NCBI GenBank assembly: GCA_002786025.1
Contig: NHNW01000020.1
Location: forward strand, 372,001-436,000
Direction of reading: 5' to 3'
DNA length: 64,000 bases
Source: Zasmidium citrigriseum
Lineage: Eukaryota > Ascomycota > Dothideomycetes > Mycosphaerellales > Mycosphaerellaceae
Made by a program: the position numbers and the translations under genes. The first letter of the stretch is position 1. Each line of letters begins with the position of its first letter. Shown here in pieces: positions 20,632 through 32,141 of this stretch. Below the pieces are notes generated by a model. That model was not told where the DNA came from. It was given only the letters and a program-made list of their open reading frames with translations, and ran no database searches.

Positions 20632-21012
20632 TGATTCGACAGACTGGGTGGCGAATGTAACGAAAGGCGTTCAAAGAGATGGGCATCAACTCCCCTCTTC
20701 TAGTTTCAAGGATGGGAGTTTCTTGCTTTTGGTTTCTTGGGGACAAAGACAAAGAGATGAAGAGATGACATATACCCCCGGACAGCTGGACAGACAGAGA
20801 CTGCTGCTGCGAAGCGCTTTGCTTAGCTCTTTAGATACCCAGAATGTGATTGTTTCAGAGAACATAGCAGTTTCGTCAAGTTTGCTCATGGAGGCGAGAA
20901 TCCTCAGGCACCAGCGCCCCACTTTTTTCTGGCGCTAGCAACCTCGAACCTCAATCGACATCTCCTTCTCTCCATTCCAACATCATTTAGGTTCGCACAT
21001 CAACTCTTCAAA
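20632..21012. other. Intergenic
   Basis: 3' flank of the preceding gene and 5' leader of elongin C. No further gene seen. Confidence 0.4.
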
Positions 21013-21519
21013 ATGGCTACTCAACCACTCACAGACTACGTTACATTGATCTCGTCCGACGACTACTCCTTCGTCGTCCGCCGCTCAGCCGCCTGCATCT
21101 CCCCTGCCATCAAACGCATGCTCGACCCAGCAAGTACGGACTACGCCCCTCACTGATTCGCCAATCTCGTGAGAGCTTCACTGACTTCTTTGCAGATGGT
21201 TTCATCGAGGCCCAGACTAATACCTGCCGTTTTGATAACATCAAGTAAGTTCAGCTGATCCAATCTTTCGACCGAAGGATCACTGCATGGGGCATGAGGG
21301 TGCTGATGAAGTATGCTGCAGCGGCCTCGTATTGGAAAAGGTCTGCGAGTACCTGTACTATAACGAGAAACACAAGGATGCGAAGGATGTGGCGGATATG
21401 GATTTGCCGATGGAGTTGGTTTTGGAGTTGTTGATGGCGGCGGATTATTTGAATGGTGAGTCAGGCAATCTCCAGCCTTTTTGGTGGGGTGCTTCAGTAC
21501 TGACTGGTTTGCAGTTTGA
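21013..21519 (+). CDS. ELC1: Elongin C
   Basis: Four exons: 21013-21133, 21196-21244, 21322-21455 and 21515-21519; 102 aa, the usual size. The protein has the Skp1/BTB fold and links substrate receptors to cullin-type ubiquitin ligases; in yeast Elc1 it acts with Ela1 on stalled RNA polymerase II. Seen: YVTLISSDDYSFVVRRSAACIS at the N-terminus, NTCRFDNI, VCEYLYYNEKHKD and a C-terminus MAADYLNV, which matches the family ending (AADYLxx/AANFLxx). The final exon encodes only part of a Val codon and the stop, which makes the gene easy to miss in automatic annotation. All introns are GT-AG. Confidence 0.93.
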
Positions 21520-21760
21520 GGTGATGCGTGCTGGGGAATTGATACATTAGCGATGGCGTTGCGGTTGTTTGCTGAATACGGGCGGACGGTGCGATGGATA
21601 TGACTGGGATGAAGAGTGTACGTCCATCAAGATCTCCAAGACTACACCTCATATCCTCTATCCTTCACATCTATTCCTCCCTCAATTCTTTAAACATTAC
21701 CCCTGCCAACGCCACGCCCAAGCCAAAATCCATCCCACTCTATCTACGCAGTTTTCCCAT

Positions 21761-23187
21761 TCACGGCGTCCTCAACCCCAACGTCTCCAGCGTCGTATGC
21801 AAATACTGCCTAAACATATCCGTCGGCATCACCGTCCCAAAACCCCTACACTCCACAATCCCACTAAGCGGCAATTTCAACGCATCGAGGCAGGGTTTTA
21901 GCATTTCTTCGCTGGGACAGCTATCCCGGATGGCGGAGTATGCTTGCGCGGGCGTGATTTCTTCGTCGTCGATGGGGAGGTTGGAGGACATTCTGACGAG
22001 TCTGTGAGGAAGTCGTTAGTGAAAGATGGGGGAAGAGGGGGATGGGAAGGGGAGGTGTACTTTTCGATCTCGGTGTGGGGGAGGAGCCATTTTTGCTCGT
22101 CCTCTTGGCTTGGAGCCTGGTTCTGCGGTTGTGTCGGACTCTCAACAGCATGCTCATGAACATGCTGATGCTGATGCCCACCGGTCTTCTGCAACGCCGT
22201 CCCCCCACTCCCCGCACTCGAACTCGAACTCGACCGCGCACTCTCATAAACCGCACTCGTCATCGTCAACTGATGCCCCGTAAAACCCGGCGAATCCTCC
22301 GTCTCCATCAACATAGCTTTCGCCGCCGGATTAATCCCATGATGCGGCAAATGGTCCTGGCAGGGATACTCCAGCGCGAGGATGAAATCTACCGCCGCCC
22401 AGCTGTCGCCTTTGATCGGCGAAGCCTTCTTTTGCGGTGAAGGATCCTGTGGCGGAGAAACGTTCGCAGACTCGGTATTCGACCACTGCATCTCGTCTTC
22501 GGGTGACCAATCCAGAAACGTACGCTCCCTTCCCCCAAGCTGCGAGTCCTCCCGAACTTCGATTGAGGCGCTGCCCAGCATACTGAAGTCATCGCTCTGC
22601 GCTCCCATCCCGCCGCTTTGGAAGAGATTCATGTTGTCGAACTTGAAATCCAGGGAATGCGAAGCGAGGAGCTCTTTCATCGCTTTATTCTGGTGCGCGA
22701 GGGCGTTTTTCTCGACGTGCGCTTGGGCGTCCATTTGTTGGAGTTTGGCGATTTCGGCTTCGAGGTTGTGGACGTATTCGGCTTTGCGGTTGCGGTGGCG
22801 TCTGGAAACACTTGTCAGAACGTGACGGAACATGGATGAGCTGGGGGAAGAGGGGAACTCACTTCTGAGCATTATACACCTGCTGCCGTCGTTTCTGAGC
22901 CGCGGATTTCGAGTCGTTGGGACTGGAACCTTCGTCGCCGCCGCTGGTGGAGGTGCTGCCTCGTTTGAAGATGCGGGAGAGGCGGTTGCCACCTAGAGAG
23001 ATGGACGATTAGCTATACTGCTTCTCAAGGACTGGAGGGGATACTGACCTTTCTTCGAAGACCCCGAAGGATCCTGCTGCACAAACGTCACGTCTGCATC
23101 TTTCTCCGCCTTCGAACTACTCGAACTCTTCCAGAAGGACTTGAAACCGCCGGATCCCGTGTCGTCTTTCTCTGGGGAGTTGCTCAT
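21761..23187 (-). CDS. bZIP transcription factor
   Basis: Exons 23049-23187, 22863-22992, 22061-22801 and 21761-22001; 416 aa. The basic region KRRQQVYNAQKRHRNRKAEY spans the exon 2/3 junction and is followed by a heptad-like zipper with LEAEIAKLQQM and continuing AHQNKAMKELL, so it should bind DNA as a dimer. The signature Asn and Arg of the bZIP basic region are present. After the zipper come Ser-rich stretches, a His-rich segment (HQHQHVHEHA) and, in the last exon, a compact helical block (AYSAIRDSCPSEEMLKPCLDAL ... MFRQYLHTTLETL) that may be a regulatory domain. The last exon follows a 59-bp intron and joins in frame. Family subtype is not assigned. Confidence 0.86.
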
Positions 23188-23839
23188 GGTGGCCGGAGTC
23201 GCAAACGCGGTGTTCTCGTCCTAGGAGCCGGATTCTTGTTGTGATGGAAAGGTAATTTGGTCGGAGCGGCGGTCAATTGATAAGTCCTCTCTCTCTTTCT
23301 CCAACTTCTCCAATCCGCCGCAATCGCATTGCTCGCCACAGAACAGCCACAACGGTATTTGATTTTGTCTCTGATTCCTTATAGACAAAGAGCACAGCCT
23401 CACACACCACAAGCGAGATAGCGGTATGAAATAAAGATGTCAATGAAGAAGACGACGCAGTCCGTCCGTTGATTCCCAAGGTTCTGCTAGTTTCGTCGTC
23501 AGAGCTGAGCCCCCAGCCATCTTAGCCGCAGAGCTCGAACGTGCGTCAGTCAGGTCCCAAGCATCAATCATTGGTCCGTCTTACTAATGCTGATTACAGG
23601 TGCATCGGGTTACGGTGAACATTTCTCTTGATGAATGCGTGAGTTTTCGGACTCGTTGAGCAGATTGCTATTGCTATCCATGCATTGTGCAAGGCAAATG
23701 GCGTCACTCTGTGAGTTGTAGAAGGAATGAGTCGGCGACTCTTCTCTTTGGTGGACTGTCCTCAACGGGAAGCTAGACGTTGTGGCCCGCGGAGTGTATT
23801 TTCCTACCCCATCCGTCCAATGCCCACGTGGCGAACACT
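23188..23839. other. Intergenic
   Basis: Presumed promoter of the bZIP gene and 3' flank of the propeller gene. Open frames are short and unsupported. Confidence 0.4.
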
Positions 23840-25219
23840 TCAAGGCCACTGAGCAAGACCCTGATAGTACTGCCTACTCCCCACGGTCGAGAGATCGAGA
23901 TACTGCACCTGCTTCTCGCTCTTCAAATCCACAACCGTCATTCCATTCGTACCAACCAAAGAATACATCATCTCGTTCTTGATGAAACTGTCGAAAACCC
24001 CCATGGTCATGTTGCTAGTGCTGGGAGTTTGGACTGGGATGGTGCCAGTCTGCTTCCCCGTCGACGCATCGAGCGTGTAAAACTCGTTGACGGCGGCATC
24101 AATGGCGTAGAGAGTGCTCAGCTCTGGGGAGTACTCAGTCCAGCAAGTGGCCATTTGTCCTGGAATGACCGTGTGCTCTTGTAGGGTGACTTTCCAGTCT
24201 TGTCCAACGGTAAGGAGAGCAGCGCCTGAGCCAGCATCGGAGAGGAAGATTTCTGATTCAGTCTTGAAGAGGAAGCCGAAGTCGACAAAGATGCCATCGA
24301 ATTGACTTACGACGCCTTCGCCTTGGCTGATGTCGCCGTTCTCGACGGGCCAGACGATCATGGAGCCGAGTTTGTTGGTGTCGGGGTCGCCTTTGACGGT
24401 GGCGAAGACGGCGCTTGAGGAAGGGTTGAACAGAACTTGAGCGGCGGAGTTGGGTGGGCCGCTTGGGGGCGTGGTTTCGTTGAAGATGGATTTGCTGAGC
24501 ATTCTCATTGGACCATCGGCTTTCAGGCCGTGGTATGGATCGACTGAGAAGCATGCCACTCCTGCGTTTGCACCGCCGTTCAGGACGCATGCTGTGGCTG
24601 ATGTTAGCGAAGGAACCGATCTTAGATGACTGAGAGCATACCCTTGCGAAGCTCAGGCGAGTAGTCGACAGACATAGGCCAGTCGCCGAGAGTGCTCACA
24701 GGCGAGCCAACGAGCTTAGGCTCCATAGGCGATCGTGGATCGATCATGAACATGGAAATGGTATCACTGCCCGCATTGACCGTGAACAGCATCTATTGGT
24801 CTGTTAGAACGGAAGCATCAGCACGATCTTCAGCGCTGACTTACATTGTCCTTGACCTTCACAGAGCCCTGCGAGCCAAGCGTATCAGCCATGGCCGGAG
24901 CACCATTGCTTTCGACCTGCAGCGAGCCCTTGCCACCAGTGGCCGTCTTCATGGCGTTGTCCATGAGCTTTCCATCTTGGCCAATCCCAAGCGAGACAAT
25001 CGAGTTGCCCGCAGGGTCGTTGTAGAGGAAGTACGCAACTGCATTCGAGCCACCGTATGGCGGAGAGCCATGAGGCTTACCCCAGCCCCAGTTGCCCCAA
25101 TTGCCCCAGCTTCCCCATCCCCAACCGGGCTGCTTGTTTCCATTCCAGTCTTGATTCCATGCAGCGGGCGAAGCCAAGGCTGAGGTTGCCAGAAGGGGTG
25201 CAATGGCGTAAGAGCGCAT
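23840..25219 (-). CDS. Secreted lactonase-like beta-propeller protein
   Basis: Exons 24845-25219, 24642-24792 and 23840-24591; 425 aa. Begins with a signal peptide (MRSYAIAPLLATSALASPAA). Next comes a Trp/Gly-rich segment (GWGWGSWGNWGNWGWG, about residues 32-50), unusual and probably a wall- or surface-binding or low-complexity linker. From residue 60 the repeats look like a seven-bladed propeller of the 6-phosphogluconolactonase/cycloisomerase-like superfamily: NDPAGNSIVSLGIGQDGKL, FTVNAGSDTISMFMID, SPVSTLGDWPMSVDYS, VLNGGANAGVACFSVDP, TEYSPELSTLYAIDA. Such secreted fungal proteins are usually of unknown substrate. Introns 49 and 52 bp, both GT-AG. Confidence 0.85.
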
Positions 25220-26075
25220 GGTGACTGTTCAGCTATGAGGTAACGTGACAAGTGAGGAAATCTTTCGCAGGACTGATGATTTGGAAGAACAGAGCAGAGC
25301 TCTGAGCAATGCAAAGCGTATATATACTTACAGCCTCCAGGAACGCATTTCCTTCCCCTTTCTTCCATGCGAACGCTCCGCACGGATATCGGCCCTTCGA
25401 ACATGCGAAGTGTCCACTTCTTGCCTCGACATACGATGTACTGGAACAAATGTCCTCATCGCAGGGCCTGACAAAGTCGCGCACCGGATGTTTAACTGAG
25501 CGGCTGCCCAAAGAAGGCACAAGAACGCCAAGAATGGACATGATGATTCCAATGCCTTTGGGAAGGAAGCGAGTCGGCTCCGCAATTCTCTCTCGTGGGT
25601 ATTACGCACGGCGCGAAGGAGCACCAAAGCGCGCAATGATGCAGCAGGAGCCGTGGAGGACCGACTCGTATGCATGGTCTGAGCGTGGAATGTGTTGCAT
25701 TCATCCGGCCGGAAAGACAGGCAAGTGTGAGAGGCACCACTGCCTGGGGCCTCACGCATTGAAAGAGCAAGATGGTCATGCCATGAAGTACGGTGGAGGT
25801 GCCTGCGAGGCGTCAACTACGCGGCGTGTCTCTGCTGTGCCAAATCCTTGTGATGTACGGACATGACTGTCGACTGCACATGGCTGATGGATCTGCTGGA
25901 GATGTCGGATGCATTGGGCGATGATGGAAGAGGCGGTTGGGCGGTCGAGGTGATGTGGAATCACGATGTGGGTCCAATCGCATTACATAAGCGCGCACAG
26001 GCCCAGCCGAGAAGCTGAGAAGCCGAGAACCACGGGCACGAGCTTGACACTCACATCACGGTCTGCAATATCCCA
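25220..26075. other. Intergenic
   Basis: Promoter of the propeller gene plus 3' flank of the F-box gene. Several open frames of 60-185 codons overlap one another here without domains; none is supported. Confidence 0.45.
25319..25326 (-). promoter_or_regulatory. Candidate TATA box of the propeller gene
   Basis: The palindrome TATATATA lies 100 bp upstream of the ATG at 25219. Position and sequence fit a TATA element; no transcript data are available. Confidence 0.4.
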
Positions 26076-27563
26076 TCAACGATCATCATCGTCCATCTCC
26101 TCTTCTTCTGGAGGCGGCTCTTGGAGCGTCCAATACCACGTCGTCGGACATCCAAGCATCGCCAAGTCTTCGCGGAAATAGGACACGTCTGCCTTGCGTT
26201 CCATACCCCATCGCCTCACAACATAGTGCTCGACAGTTTCCCCCCATTCTTGCTCCGAGTCATAGCGAAACATGATAATCTTATGAGACTCCCGGATGGT
26301 ATCTAGACGTATCGATTCCAGCCTCATACTTTGTCCCGTGATGTACGAAACGACCGATGAGAAGGACCCCTCCAGGAGCACAATGCTTGTCAACTCCAAT
26401 TCGCGAAGAGGCGCGCTGTGATTGGCGAGAAACGTGAGTAGATCAGTATCTTTCATTTGCATGGTGGACAGATTGACTTTCCGTAGATGTTGAAGAGGTG
26501 TTGCGCGAGCCAGGAAATGCAAGTGTTGACCATACACGGGCTTCTGCAGCGCTAGAATCTCCGGGTCGGTGATACCGAGTGGAAAGGCTACGACATTCAA
26601 CTCCTCCAGGCTTCGGCACAGCTCTAGCATCCTGGCGAGGGCGGTGTACTTCATCTCGTCTGAGATCTTGGCTTTGGATAGTGCGGCTCTAGGTGTCGAC
26701 AGTCGTCCATTCTCGGAAACGACAACATTGTCCTCGTCCTCGTCATCGTCATCGTACTTGGTCTCCTCGGTTGTGGTATCTGTGAGAGCCACCGAAAACT
26801 CCTTCATAGTGGAGAGGCAAGTAGCTAGTCTGCCGGGAGTGAGGTCGAGTCTGCCTAGATGATCACATGGCAAAGTACACACTAACTGTTCGTGCCAGGC
26901 GAAAAAGATATCCAACGCTTGAAGTCTCAGCTGGCTGCTGCAAGCACTCTCCACCGCGAGCCAGAAAGTATGAATCGCGGCTTGGGTAATCGGCCTCCAG
27001 GTGCTGAATATGGAACGCCGAGTTTTTACGGTGTCGCCGCGATGTATTTTCATTCGGAGAGCGAGGCGTTTGAGCGAGCTCCAATTGTTCGATGCCATGT
27101 TCGAAAATGCTTGGCTTAACATGACAACGTCATGGCCTCCCCGTCTGAGTTCTTCATCTTCTTCGTGCCTTTTCTCTAGCATAGAAAGGTCCTGTTTGGC
27201 AGTCTCGAGCTCCTCAGGAGTGGCAGTCGTTGGTTCCAGCCTCGATCCACGTCTTGGCTCCTTCCCGTCAGAACTAATAAATCTCTGAAGACGTCCAGGG
27301 TCGTAGACGATGCCCACGAGAGTCAAGTCTTCAACGAGACAGCCCAGCCCACCATGCGAGGTGGCCTCGACGAAGGATTTCAGACTCTCCCTCCTGAGCT
27401 CGACATGTTTCGTCCGGGAACAAGCCCGATATGTGTCTTGAGCGGCCTTGAAAGCTGTTGAGCGACTGACGAGACGAAGGTTACGAATGTCGTTGAGGAT
27501 GAGGTGCTGGACGACCCGCTCGAATAGTTCGTTGGTTAAAGATTCGAGACCTGTGGTCGCCAT
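26076..27563 (-). CDS. F-box protein
   Basis: Single exon, 495 aa. The first 35 residues form an F-box-like helix set (LESLTNELFERVVQHLILNDIRNLRLVSRS), the part that binds Skp1 in SCF ubiquitin ligases. The rest contains irregular leucine-rich stretches (LEELNVVAFPLG, LQHLRKVNLSTMQMKDTDLLTFLANHSAPLRELELTSI), which fits a degenerate LRR substrate-binding region. An acidic insertion (YDDDDEDEDN) lies near residue 270 and the protein ends in an acidic tail. Such F-box/LRR proteins are numerous in filamentous fungi and substrates are rarely known. Confidence 0.82.
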   Translation of the reverse strand: MATTGLESLTNELFERVVQHLILNDIRNLRLVSRSTAFKAAQDTYRACSRTKHVELRRESLKSFVEATSHGGLGCLVEDLTLVGIVYDPGRLQRFISSDGKEPRRGSRLEPTTATPEELETAKQDLSMLEKRHEEDEELRRGGHDVVMLSQAFSNMASNNWSSLKRLALRMKIHRGDTVKTRRSIFSTWRPITQAAIHTFWLAVESACSSQLRLQALDIFFAWHEQLVCTLPCDHLGRLDLTPGRLATCLSTMKEFSVALTDTTTEETKYDDDDEDEDNVVVSENGRLSTPRAALSKAKISDEMKYTALARMLELCRSLEELNVVAFPLGITDPEILALQKPVYGQHLHFLARATPLQHLRKVNLSTMQMKDTDLLTFLANHSAPLRELELTSIVLLEGSFSSVVSYITGQSMRLESIRLDTIRESHKIIMFRYDSEQEWGETVEHYVVRRWGMERKADVSYFREDLAMLGCPTTWYWTLQEPPPEEEEMDDDDR

Positions 27564-27964
27564 GATGATGAAGTAGAAACCAAAGAAGGCCGAACTTGAA
27601 GTCTAGAAGGTTGTATTTGACGTACGGCACAGCACTCAATCACGTGCCTTGTTGTTGAGGTTCCGCGGAACGAAAGAACAGCATTCGAGGGGAAGTAGAA
27701 GTTGTCGAACTCTGACTGAAAGGACGACAGGAAGCGAGATTTAAAGAAGATGCCGTGAAGAATCATCGATCGATGCGATCGTCTTTCCGATAGCTATACA
27801 AAAAACCATCGCTGTGCAAGGCTTTTGCTAAAAAGATGCATCGCGGTGCTGTGCGCCAACGCTTGCTTGCTTGCCAGAAACCATCCCATATCCTGCTGTG
27901 TTGTGTCATACACAATCCCCCAAGTCATCAATCATCGAAATGCAAAAAAAGCAAATGCAGTAGC
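27564..27964. other. Intergenic
   Basis: Promoter of the F-box gene and 3' flank of the chitin-binding gene. Nothing else seen. Confidence 0.4.
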
Positions 27965-29425
27965 TCAACCATCAAGAGTGCAGAGACACTCAGAGCTGAT
28001 CCAACCAGTCAGACGGTTCGCGACATCCGCTGCGTAGCAGTGAGTGGCAACACCAGCGCCGAGGTCGTTGCCGCTGATGGAGCCGGAGTTGTAGATACGT
28101 GCGCCCTTGTAGTATTTGCTGACGTCGCTGCAGCCGGCTTGTTGGATCGTCTGCTGGAGACCGTCACCGCCACCGGAGACGTCTGCGGTACCCATGACAC
28201 CATCCTTGATCTGCTGGGTGATCTGCTCCATAGGGCAGGGGTTCTGCACTCCGCCGTTGGAGGCGTCGTTGCATGTGCCCTTGCCGTTGTGGGATTGCAT
28301 CAGACCTGGGTTGCGGACGGAGTATTGGGTAGTTGGGGCGCGGACGCAGCCCTTGCTCTCCTGCATGACGACCGCTAGGATGAAGCGTGAGTCGACGCCG
28401 GATTCCTGGGCGACGCTGGAGATGGCGGATTTGAGGTTCTGAGATTCCTCGTCCGAGTTGTTGTCAACGCCGAACTGTGCGCAGGAGATGCTGATGTCTT
28501 TCATGTTGGACTCAAAAGCGTCGTCGAAGGACATCCAGTCACCCTCAGTGGGCCAGCCTGCACCTGTGGTTCCGTCGCCTGTGTACATCTTGTAGGTGTC
28601 ACCAAAGCCGCTGCCGCCCGTTGAGCCGCCGCTGGAGGCGCTGGAAGAGGGCGCTGCTGGCGCGCTGGAGCTTGGTGGAGGAGTGTAGGGAGTTGGGGTC
28701 GGGGCAGGGGCGGACGTGGACTCTGGGGCGCTGTATGCTGGAGGAGCTGGGGCGCTGTAGGGCGTTGGTGCCGCCGCACTTGATGAAGACTCGGGAGCGC
28801 TGTACGCTGGTGGAGCTGGCGCAGAGTATGTAGTTGGAGCCGCAGCACTGGAAGCTGGGGCGTATGAAGTCGCAAAGGTGGTGTACTGGACGGGAGAGGG
28901 CGCGGAGAAGAAAGTCGGTTCGGAAGGCGCAGAAGTCGGGACTCCCTTGTCGCTGGTGTCGATAGTCTGGGCTGGAGAGTTGGTGTAGCCAGCTGGAGGG
29001 CCATTGCCGTAGGCCTTGGAAATCATGGCAACGCTGATCGTACTGGCAGCGCTGATCGTGCTCGAGTTGGCACCACCAGCTGGCGCAGTACCGACTGGAG
29101 CAGTTCCGCTGGCTGCTGGGATGGTCGAATTGCCGGAGCATGCACCAAATTGACATCCTGTACCGCAATAGTCTTGAGTCGTCCCGCAGTATCCCCACTG
29201 CGAGCAGCAATAGCCCTCTGCGCAGCCAAAGCCCGAGTCGCCGCCGCACTGCCCGAAAGGCGCGATTGGGAGAGACTCCTGTCGACCAGCGATTGGAGTC
29301 ACATCGTGCTTGAGGAAGTTCTTGCGGGCGTGCAATTGCTGATGAGCTTGGTGCGCGCCATATGGGATGGCCGAGACGGAGGCGGTCAGTGCAGAGAGCA
29401 CGGAAAGAGCGATAAAGGAGTGCAT
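27965..29425 (-). CDS. Secreted hevein-type chitin-binding protein, lysozyme-like domain
   Basis: Single exon, 486 aa. Signal peptide MHSFIALSVLSALTASVSA. A hevein-type chitin-binding domain (CBM18) at about 57-96 shows the Cys pattern and aromatic residues (FGQCGG, GYCCSQWGYCG, DYCGTGCQ). A Ser/Thr/Pro/Ala-rich linker with repeats of YSAPAPPAYSAPES lies near 180-260. The C-terminal 200 residues look like a transglycosylase/lysozyme-like fold: DSRFILAVVMQESKG with a likely catalytic Glu, NPGLMQSHNGKGTC, and RIYNSGSI near the end. The combination suggests an enzyme or lectin acting on chitin or peptidoglycan in or outside the cell wall. Hevein domains in plant-associated fungi often shield chitin; that role is inference only. 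Confidence 0.87.
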   Translation of the reverse strand: MHSFIALSVLSALTASVSAIPYGAHQAHQQLHARKNFLKHDVTPIAGRQESLPIAPFGQCGGDSGFGCAEGYCCSQWGYCGTTQDYCGTGCQFGACSGNSTIPAASGTAPVGTAPAGGANSSTISAASTISVAMISKAYGNGPPAGYTNSPAQTIDTSDKGVPTSAPSEPTFFSAPSPVQYTTFATSYAPASSAAAPTTYSAPAPPAYSAPESSSSAAAPTPYSAPAPPAYSAPESTSAPAPTPTPYTPPPSSSAPAAPSSSASSGGSTGGSGFGDTYKMYTGDGTTGAGWPTEGDWMSFDDAFESNMKDISISCAQFGVDNNSDEESQNLKSAISSVAQESGVDSRFILAVVMQESKGCVRAPTTQYSVRNPGLMQSHNGKGTCNDASNGGVQNPCPMEQITQQIKDGVMGTADVSGGGDGLQQTIQQAGCSDVSKYYKGARIYNSGSISGNDLGAGVATHCYAADVANRLTGWISSECLCTLDG

Positions 29426-30104
29426 TTTGCTTCGTTTGTCACGAGCTTCGTCGTTTGCAGGTTGTGCGTGTGTTCGGTTGATCTGACTAGCAGATATCTT
29501 TCACAGAAAGATTTGGTGTAATGAGTGAACGACAGGACTGGCTGTCTGGAAAGGAATGACTGTCGACTGGCGACGAAACGAAAGACGAGCACGAAGCACA
29601 AAGAACGACGAAGTCTGCGGACTGTGAGGAGCGGAGGTGAAGTAAGGAGGGCAGGAGGTCTCCCACCTTTAATGCACAGCTCACACGCGGGAGCCCGCCT
29701 CACACGACGGGTCATATTCGCCAGGAGCAGCATAGTGGCGACGGGACCAACGCAGAACACGAGTGCAGCTGGAGCTGAGAGGGCGGAAGAGCCAAGGGGG
29801 TATGCACATCGTCTCCTATGGCGGACAAGCCCTTCCACCACACAACCAGCTCGATGCTGTTTTTGCAGCGCAGCCAGGAGCAGGAGACGTCGTTAGCCAG
29901 ATGCAGGTCCGCCAATCGCAGCTCGCCGTGCCTGGTTCGCCATCGTGCATGTGCGTGCGGCGGCGTGACGGGCTGGCCAAACTCTCGCTACACAAGCATT
30001 TTTGCGCCGCGGCAGCCAGTCTAGATGCGGCTAGTAATTGCGGCTCCTGGTTCGATGGTGGGGAATGCTGGGCGTCGCTGGTTTCACAAGTCAGCCTTCA
30101 CGTT
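29426..30104. other. Intergenic
   Basis: Promoter of the chitin-binding gene and 3' flank of the queuosine-salvage gene. Overlapping open frames up to ~150 codons have no supported product. Confidence 0.4.
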
Positions 30105-32141
30105 TCACCTCGCCCATAGCGCAGCGAATTGTCGGTCTCGCTTTGCTCTCTCTTCGGAAGAAAGACAGGAACAGGAAGTCACCTTGAGGGCGAACGGCTG
30201 TGGGGACCGAGGAATACACACATACCTTGCGCCTCGCGCTCCTTGGCCAGGTCGTAGAGGAAGAAGTCGATGAGCACCGCGTTCACATTCGTCGCATCCG
30301 GATGCGCCTTGACAATCTCGCGCCGGATCAGCTCGACGGCCCAGATGCTGCAGCCACTGTGACATCCAGAAGTCAGTACCTGGTTCTTAAGTTTCGGGGT
30401 ACGGCAGTGCGTGGGGACGAAGCTCACCGCAGCTGTATCTCCCATGCGTGTCCTGATTCGATGCGACCAAGGCTGCGGACGTGGTGATCCAGAGGAGGAC
30501 TGTACACCAAGACGCCCAATGAATGCAGGACCTGGGGAACGCGGTAGTCTGGGATCACCAATACACGTCAGCCCATATCCGCTGTACCAGAATCCAACAT
30601 CCTACAGCTGCACCTAGCCGCGAGGAATAGCGCTGAGGAGAGACATACCTGCAAACATCGTCAGATGGTCGATATCGCGGAATTCGCCCAACCCGGTGCC
30701 ATTCAGTGCCGCCCACAAATCCGCCACAAAGATTTGCGCACGTTTGAGAAGCCGTACTTTCCGACCTTCGAAACGGTATTCGTCGCGGAAGGATGGGAAG
30801 TGATGAGCCAGCAGATTGACCAACTTGCCCGCAGAGCGGTCTGCGCGCTGTACCAACCGGACTACCGCATGGTCGGGCCGGAGATCCAGCTGCTCTACGC
30901 TGGATACGTGCGCTGGACCGTGGTTTGCGATGTCCTCTGTTTGCAGTGAGCTGGTGTGGATAGCACCAGCTTGATCGTTTGCATCTGGATGTGATTGAAC
31001 TGTTGCGTTTGTGACTGTGTTGCTGGCCAGACCAGATTCAGAGGCAATCTCCGGTCGATCATGAGATGTTGAGCCATCACCAGAATCTGCAGTATCAACT
31101 TGAGATTGGCGCGATTCCGACGACACAGGCGGCGCGGGATCGTTCGCTCCTGGCCGATTTGATGCATTGGGCAGCGGTTCGTCATGATGGCCGTCGATGT
31201 CGCCTCGCAAGCTTTCGATGTACTTGCTACCTTCGTCGAACTCGCTGTTCCCATTGGCTTCCTCAGGTACAGCGCCCATGATCGCATCATCTTCCTCGTC
31301 GTCGTCGCCCGGAAAGTTCTAGCAAGTCAGCCCGTTGTTCGCGGCAACACGAACGTGATTCCTACCTCATAAAAGACATCTGCAGCTTCTCGTAGTATTG
31401 ACATGCGCTCGTCAAGTAACGGAATGGTCTCGGCGGTTGCACTTCGGAACACATGGCTAAATGTCTCATCCGAACATTGCCGGCTCCTCCAGAAACGTGG
31501 TGTTGTAATAGGGATCCCTTCGTCAAGGGCGCGTCGAAGGCTAGCAACCAGACTGTTGTAACCAGTCCACCGTTTGCCTCGGTACTCGACTTGATATCGT
31601 TCTTCGGAAGGCAGCTCTGACCAGAAGCTGTATCTTGTAAGCATTATGGAAAAGGGGATCGTCTGGGAGTCTGGTCTCACGAAAAGTTCAACAGATCCAT
31701 CGTGAACACGAAGTTGAGGATCTCTACTTCATCGAAGCCCTCACTCGTCTTCGGGTGCAATTCGTGCAGGCTCCAGGTCTCGGTCGAGTAGCTCTTCTCC
31801 TGCATATTGCGGTAGATCTCGGCGGCGGCTCCTTTGGTGCCGTACATGTCGATCGATACATCAATTGCATTGTTGTAGGTGTGCTGGGCATCTCGAAGGA
31901 CGCCTTGAGAAGGAGCGTTAGTACTTGAGTGACGAGAAGGAAACAGGAAGGGACGAAAGAAAGAGTTTTAAATAGGATACTGAGTGTATGCCTCATTAAT
32001 ATGAAATGCACTGAAGCGCCCTAGGAGATGGCTGTGCCACGCACCTGTCTCGCTTGAAACCTCGCCGTGGGTCGGCTTCAATATGCCCAGGCTCTGGCGA
32101 AGCAGCTCGAGCAGCTCAGGATCGGCCTCATCGTCGCTCAT
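30105..32141 (-). CDS. QNG1: Queuosine salvage protein (DUF2419/Qng1 family)
   Basis: Seven exons: 32045-32141, 31681-31903, 31366-31627, 30649-31318, 30428-30548, 30226-30356, 30105-30151; 516 aa. The family releases queuine base from queuosine or its 5'-phosphate so that it can be reused in tRNA. Conserved blocks: LNFSFWSE (about 105-112), YRGKRWTGYNSLVASLRRALDEG, TPRFW, LLDERMSILREA, LLAHHFPSFRDE, AQIFVADLW, FRDIDHLTMFADYRVPQVL, GRIESGHAWEIQLRGCSIWAVELI and VNAVLIDFFLYDLAKERE. An extra acidic/Ser-rich stretch of about 130 residues (roughly 205-335) is inserted mid-protein. The small last exon and its acceptor are the least certain part. Divergent from UBA2. Confidence 0.87.

Noticed and set aside
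25309..25866. 185-codon open frame on the plus strand
   Set aside because: Overlaps the promoter of the propeller gene and equally long antisense frames; no domain, no intron evidence.
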